The position numbers and the translations under genes are program-made. The notes below the pieces were generated by a model. The model worked only from the letters and a program-made list of their open reading frames with translations, searched no databases and was not told the DNA's origin. 64,000 nt of DNA from contig JACDOA010000007.1 of the NCBI GenBank assembly GCA_017656335.1, positions 1-64,000 of the forward strand, given 5' to 3'. Every line of letters begins with the position of its first letter. The stretch's first letter is position 1. Shown in pieces: positions 61,896 through 64,000 of this stretch. This DNA is from Thermosipho sp. (in: thermotogales) (GTDB lineage Bacteria; Thermotogota; Thermotogae; Thermotogales; Fervidobacteriaceae).

Positions 61896-62336
61896 ATTTT
61901 CACCTCTTTATTATTTTTTCATTTTAAAGATATTTTACTTTATTTAAAAATTCTTGTATTTACAAATTTCCTACATTTTTGTATAAAAACATAAGGATTA
62001 ACCAATATTATTAACTATACTTTTTTACAGAAAATGGAATAAAATTTTTTAAAATACCATTTAATACCTACTATCTTTCAAAAGTATTTTCATCTTTTGC
62101 TGCTTAACAAGTTAATAGAATTATCAAAAATCAATAGATTTTTCAGCGTTATTAAAGATTTGTTTATAAAGTTGCAAAGAAAAAATGAATAGCACTACTA
62201 AAATAGAATAGTTTATTTGACACTTAAAAGAGAATAAATTTATGAAAAATTACCCTAGAACTTTTAAGTTCTTTTTTTCTTTTTGAATAGAATTTACTTG
62301 ACTATGTAAAAACTAGCCAAAAAAATCATTGTTGAT
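61896..62336. other. AT-rich intergenic stretch without a gene
   Basis: 441 nt with no plausible coding frame or RNA gene. One hairpin is present: AGAACTT (62257-62263) with AAGTTCT (62266-62272), followed by seven T on the plus strand, where no gene ends. It splits the polysaccharide cluster into two parts. Possible remnant of a deleted gene. Confidence 0.5.
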
Positions 62337-62819
62337 TTAATTCAATATTTCAAAAGCATATCTTATTTCTGTAAAGTTAATCTTTGATAGAATATTCAAA
62401 GCTTTCTTTAATTCAGTTGTTGAAAGCTTTGAAATATGATTAAGTGTTTTCTTTAATTCGGTTGTTGAAATTCCTTCTGTTCTTGGTAAATACACAACTT
62501 CACAATACTTTTTTAAAAAATCAAACTTTCCTTTCCAATCTTCTCCAATTACAAAAACATCTACATTATATTTTTTAATATCCTCAATTTTTTGCTCCCA
62601 GCACTTTTCTGGTATTACTAAATCCACACACTTAATGTTTTTAACTATCTCTGCCCTTTGCTCATAAGGAATAATCGATTGTTTGCCTTTTATTTTATTA
62701 AATTCATCTGTTGAAACACCTACAATTAATTTATCTCCAAGAGCTTTAGCTCGTTGTAACATTTTCAAATGCCCTATATGAAACAAATCAAATGTCCCAT
62801 ATGTTATTACTGTTTTAAT
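62337..62819 (-). CDS. TagD-like cytidylyltransferase, apparent ATT start
   Basis: Nucleotidyltransferase of the glycerol-3-phosphate cytidylyltransferase type. Motifs: KTVITYGTFDLFHIGHLKML (HxGH), VGVSTDEFN, YEQRAEIVKNIKCVD, VFVIGEDWKGKFDFL, and RTEGISTTELKK. The usual N-terminus starts directly before KTVITYG. There the codon is ATT (62819), 7 nt after GGAGG; the only standard in-frame start, TTG 62840, lies before that ribosome site. From ATT the protein has 160 aa, about 30 more than TagD of Bacillus, due to a C-terminal extension with a 15-residue duplication. CDP-glycerol or a related activated alditol is the likely product. Confidence 0.87.
   Translation of the reverse strand: MKTVITYGTFDLFHIGHLKMLQRAKALGDKLIVGVSTDEFNKIKGKQSIIPYEQRAEIVKNIKCVDLVIPEKCWEQKIEDIKKYNVDVFVIGEDWKGKFDFLKKYCEVVYLPRTEGISTTELKKTLNHISKLSTTELKKALNILSKINFTEIRYAFEILN
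62406..62470 (-). repeat. 45-nt tandem duplication in the tagD-like 3' end
   Basis: The 20-nt blocks at 62406-62425 and 62451-62470 match at 19 positions, 45 nt apart. They encode STTELKKAL and STTELKKTL, so the motif helix after RTEGI is duplicated in frame. Confidence 0.75.
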
Positions 62820-62847
62820 AATATCACCTCCATGTGACAAATAATTA

Positions 62848-64000
62848 CTAATGCTTCAGATATTTTCTCATTAAGTTCTTTAAAAATTTTCTATCTTCAT
62901 TTTCAGTTGAAAAATAAAAAATAGAAATAATTGTAAATATTAAAATTAAGATATTAACTAAGATATATAAAACCATATTTTCAATCATTTTTGCAAACTG
63001 AAATGAAAAAAAGACTGGGATATTAAAAAGTAATAAATATATAAAATTTTTTAAAGAGTATGGATATATCTTATACAAAACACCAACTTCAATAAATTTT
63101 AAAATATTTACTACAATTATCGATAAAGCAATTGAAAGTGCTATACCCCATTCAAATCTTGGGCCCAAAATTAATCCTAAGCCCCACCCTGTAGCTATTA
63201 ATGCAATTCCATTAAAAACTTCATATTTTTGTTTATTTGACATATTTAATAATGTTCCATTTGGCCCTACAAAGGAATTGAAGAATGAGGATATCAGTAA
63301 TATTGAAACAATTAATGATCCCTTTTTATAATCTTCACTTAAAAAGCCAAGTATTTTTTCTATATTAGTTACAACAAATAAAACTATTGGCAAAATTATA
63401 TAGGCATTGTATCTTGATACTTTTTTAAAAAAATAATCAATTTTTTTGAAATCTTTTTTGTACCAGCTTTCTGCAAATTCTGGCATCATTATATTAGCCA
63501 ATACTTGACCTAACATCACTCCTATTATACTTAAAGACATTCCTAAGGATAAAAAACCAACTACTTTGTCTGAAACAAATAATTTTTGCAGATATTTTGA
63601 GATATTGTTATATAAAGAATATAATATTCCTATTAAGTAAAATTGCCAAGCTTCTCTTAAAATATGAATGAAATATTTAAAGTTTATTTTTGTAATTTTC
63701 AGTTTTAAAAGAAATAGCAAAAAAATTAAAAAAAGAGATATTATTTGAACAATTAATATTGATAAGTAATTACCTATAAAAAAATATATTATGAAAAAAA
63801 TCGTTAAATTCAATATTCTACTTAAAAAATTTCTTAAGAAGGCATTCGTGCTTTGCTTTCTAGTTCCAATTAAATAACTGCTGAATAAATTTGAAAACTG
63901 ATTTAGATAAATTAATAATAAAACTATTATTATATTTATGAAATTATACATACTAGCTTTTTCCAAAAGTCTTTTTAGTAAATAAAAAACAAGTGGAAAT
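62848..64000 (-). CDS. Polysaccharide flippase (Wzx/PST type), 5' end outside window
   Basis: The frame is open to the window edge, so the true start is beyond 64000; about 383 residues are visible. At least ten hydrophobic segments, with FLSLGMSLSIIGVMLGQVLANIM cut by SWYKKDFKKIDYFFKKVSRY, and NSFVGPNGTLLNMSNKQKYE, the late loop of oligosaccharide flippases of the MATE/MOP superfamily. It would move a lipid-linked oligosaccharide across the membrane, and links the nearby transferases to a surface polymer. Ends 28 nt before the ATT start of the tagD-like gene. Confidence 0.85.
   Translation of the reverse strand, partial: FPLVFYLLKRLLEKASMYNFINIIIVLLLIYLNQFSNLFSSYLIGTRKQSTNAFLRNFLSRILNLTIFFIIYFFIGNYLSILIVQIISLFLIFLLFLLKLKITKINFKYFIHILREAWQFYLIGILYSLYNNISKYLQKLFVSDKVVGFLSLGMSLSIIGVMLGQVLANIMMPEFAESWYKKDFKKIDYFFKKVSRYNAYIILPIVLFVVTNIEKILGFLSEDYKKGSLIVSILLISSFFNSFVGPNGTLLNMSNKQKYEVFNGIALIATGWGLGLILGPRFEWGIALSIALSIIVVNILKFIEVGVLYKIYPYSLKNFIYLLLFNIPVFFSFQFAKMIENMVLYILVNILILIFTIISIFYFSTENEDRKFLKNLMRKYLKH

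Noticed and set aside
62217-62279. Promoter-plus-terminator pair that might encode a small RNA
   Set aside because: TTGACA and a poor TATGAA sit so close to the AGAACTT/AAGTTCT hairpin that the transcript would be only about 25 nt.
61896-62336. Possible hidden gene in the gap of the polysaccharide cluster
   Set aside because: All six frames are broken by frequent stops, and no family motif or RNA fold is recognisable.
1-64000. tRNA, rRNA, CRISPR, insertion sequences or prophage
   Set aside because: No tRNA cloverleaf, rRNA stretch, regular direct-repeat array, transposase or integrase motif was seen. A tRNAscan and CRISPR search would confirm this.

Overview
The window is strongly AT-rich (about 30% G+C by eye) and densely packed, with many 4-nt ATGA/GTGA/TTGA overlaps, frequent GTG and TTG starts and clear GGAGG-type ribosome sites. 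The gene set fits a member of the Thermotogales, most likely Thermosipho or a close relative: a PolC-type DNA polymerase, SpoVS in an apparent non-sporulator, the block rplU-prp-rpmA-ribU-rplM-rpsI-dnaG-rpoD, an alr-yhaM-topA run, and several sugar ABC transporters without a local ATPase. The genus is an inference; no rRNA or tRNA gene, CRISPR array, insertion sequence or prophage is visible.

Layout. 1-1480: end of a secreted repeat protein (probable seven-bladed propeller). 1723-4753 (-): glucose/mannose-type ABC transporter. 4856-11619 (+): MFS transporter, wecB, plsY, a membrane protein, pheT, era. 11683-15313 (+): murE, an unknown gene, mraY and a WecA/TagO-like transferase, from their own promoter. 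15233-16571 (-): YqhQ-like membrane protein and spoVS. 16769-18714 (+): a DUF123 protein and a secreted GH30-like hydrolase.

19044-31092 (+) is the most unusual block. It is one operon-like run: a NanE-NanK fusion, an RpiR regulator, a FAD-dependent oxidoreductase, a complete ABC importer core, a 963-aa GHL10-CBM9 protein, a DUF4127 protein and a NagB-II-like SIS enzyme. The chain ManNAc -> ManNAc-6-P -> GlcNAc-6-P, then GlcN-6-P -> Fru-6-P, is nearly complete (NagA is missing), while the enzymes expected to release the sugar are of little-known families. A 13/14-matched inverted repeat upstream is a probable RpiR operator.

31097-38295 holds an alpha/beta-hydrolase pseudogene, polC, ruvC, an Fsr-like MFS gene, a decayed ABC permease and a small membrane protein. 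38485-51266 is housekeeping (L21 leader, rplU, prp, rpmA, ribU, rplM, rpsI, dnaG, rpoD, an FtsX-like protein, rpmB, alr, yhaM, topA). 51703-57677 is a second regulated sugar locus (ROK repressor, binding protein, two permeases, SIS enzyme, PfkB kinase) whose gene content resembles Bacillus frl Amadori-product operons. After a ferritin-like gene and a single-domain ChrA, 59055-64000 (-) is a surface-polysaccharide cluster (acyltransferase, two glycosyltransferases, TagD-like cytidylyltransferase, flippase cut by the window end). wecB, the WecA-like gene and tagD together suggest a ManNAc-containing surface polymer that nanEK could help recycle.

Two genes, alr (ACG) and tagD (ATT), seem to start at non-canonical codons placed correctly behind strong Shine-Dalgarno sequences.
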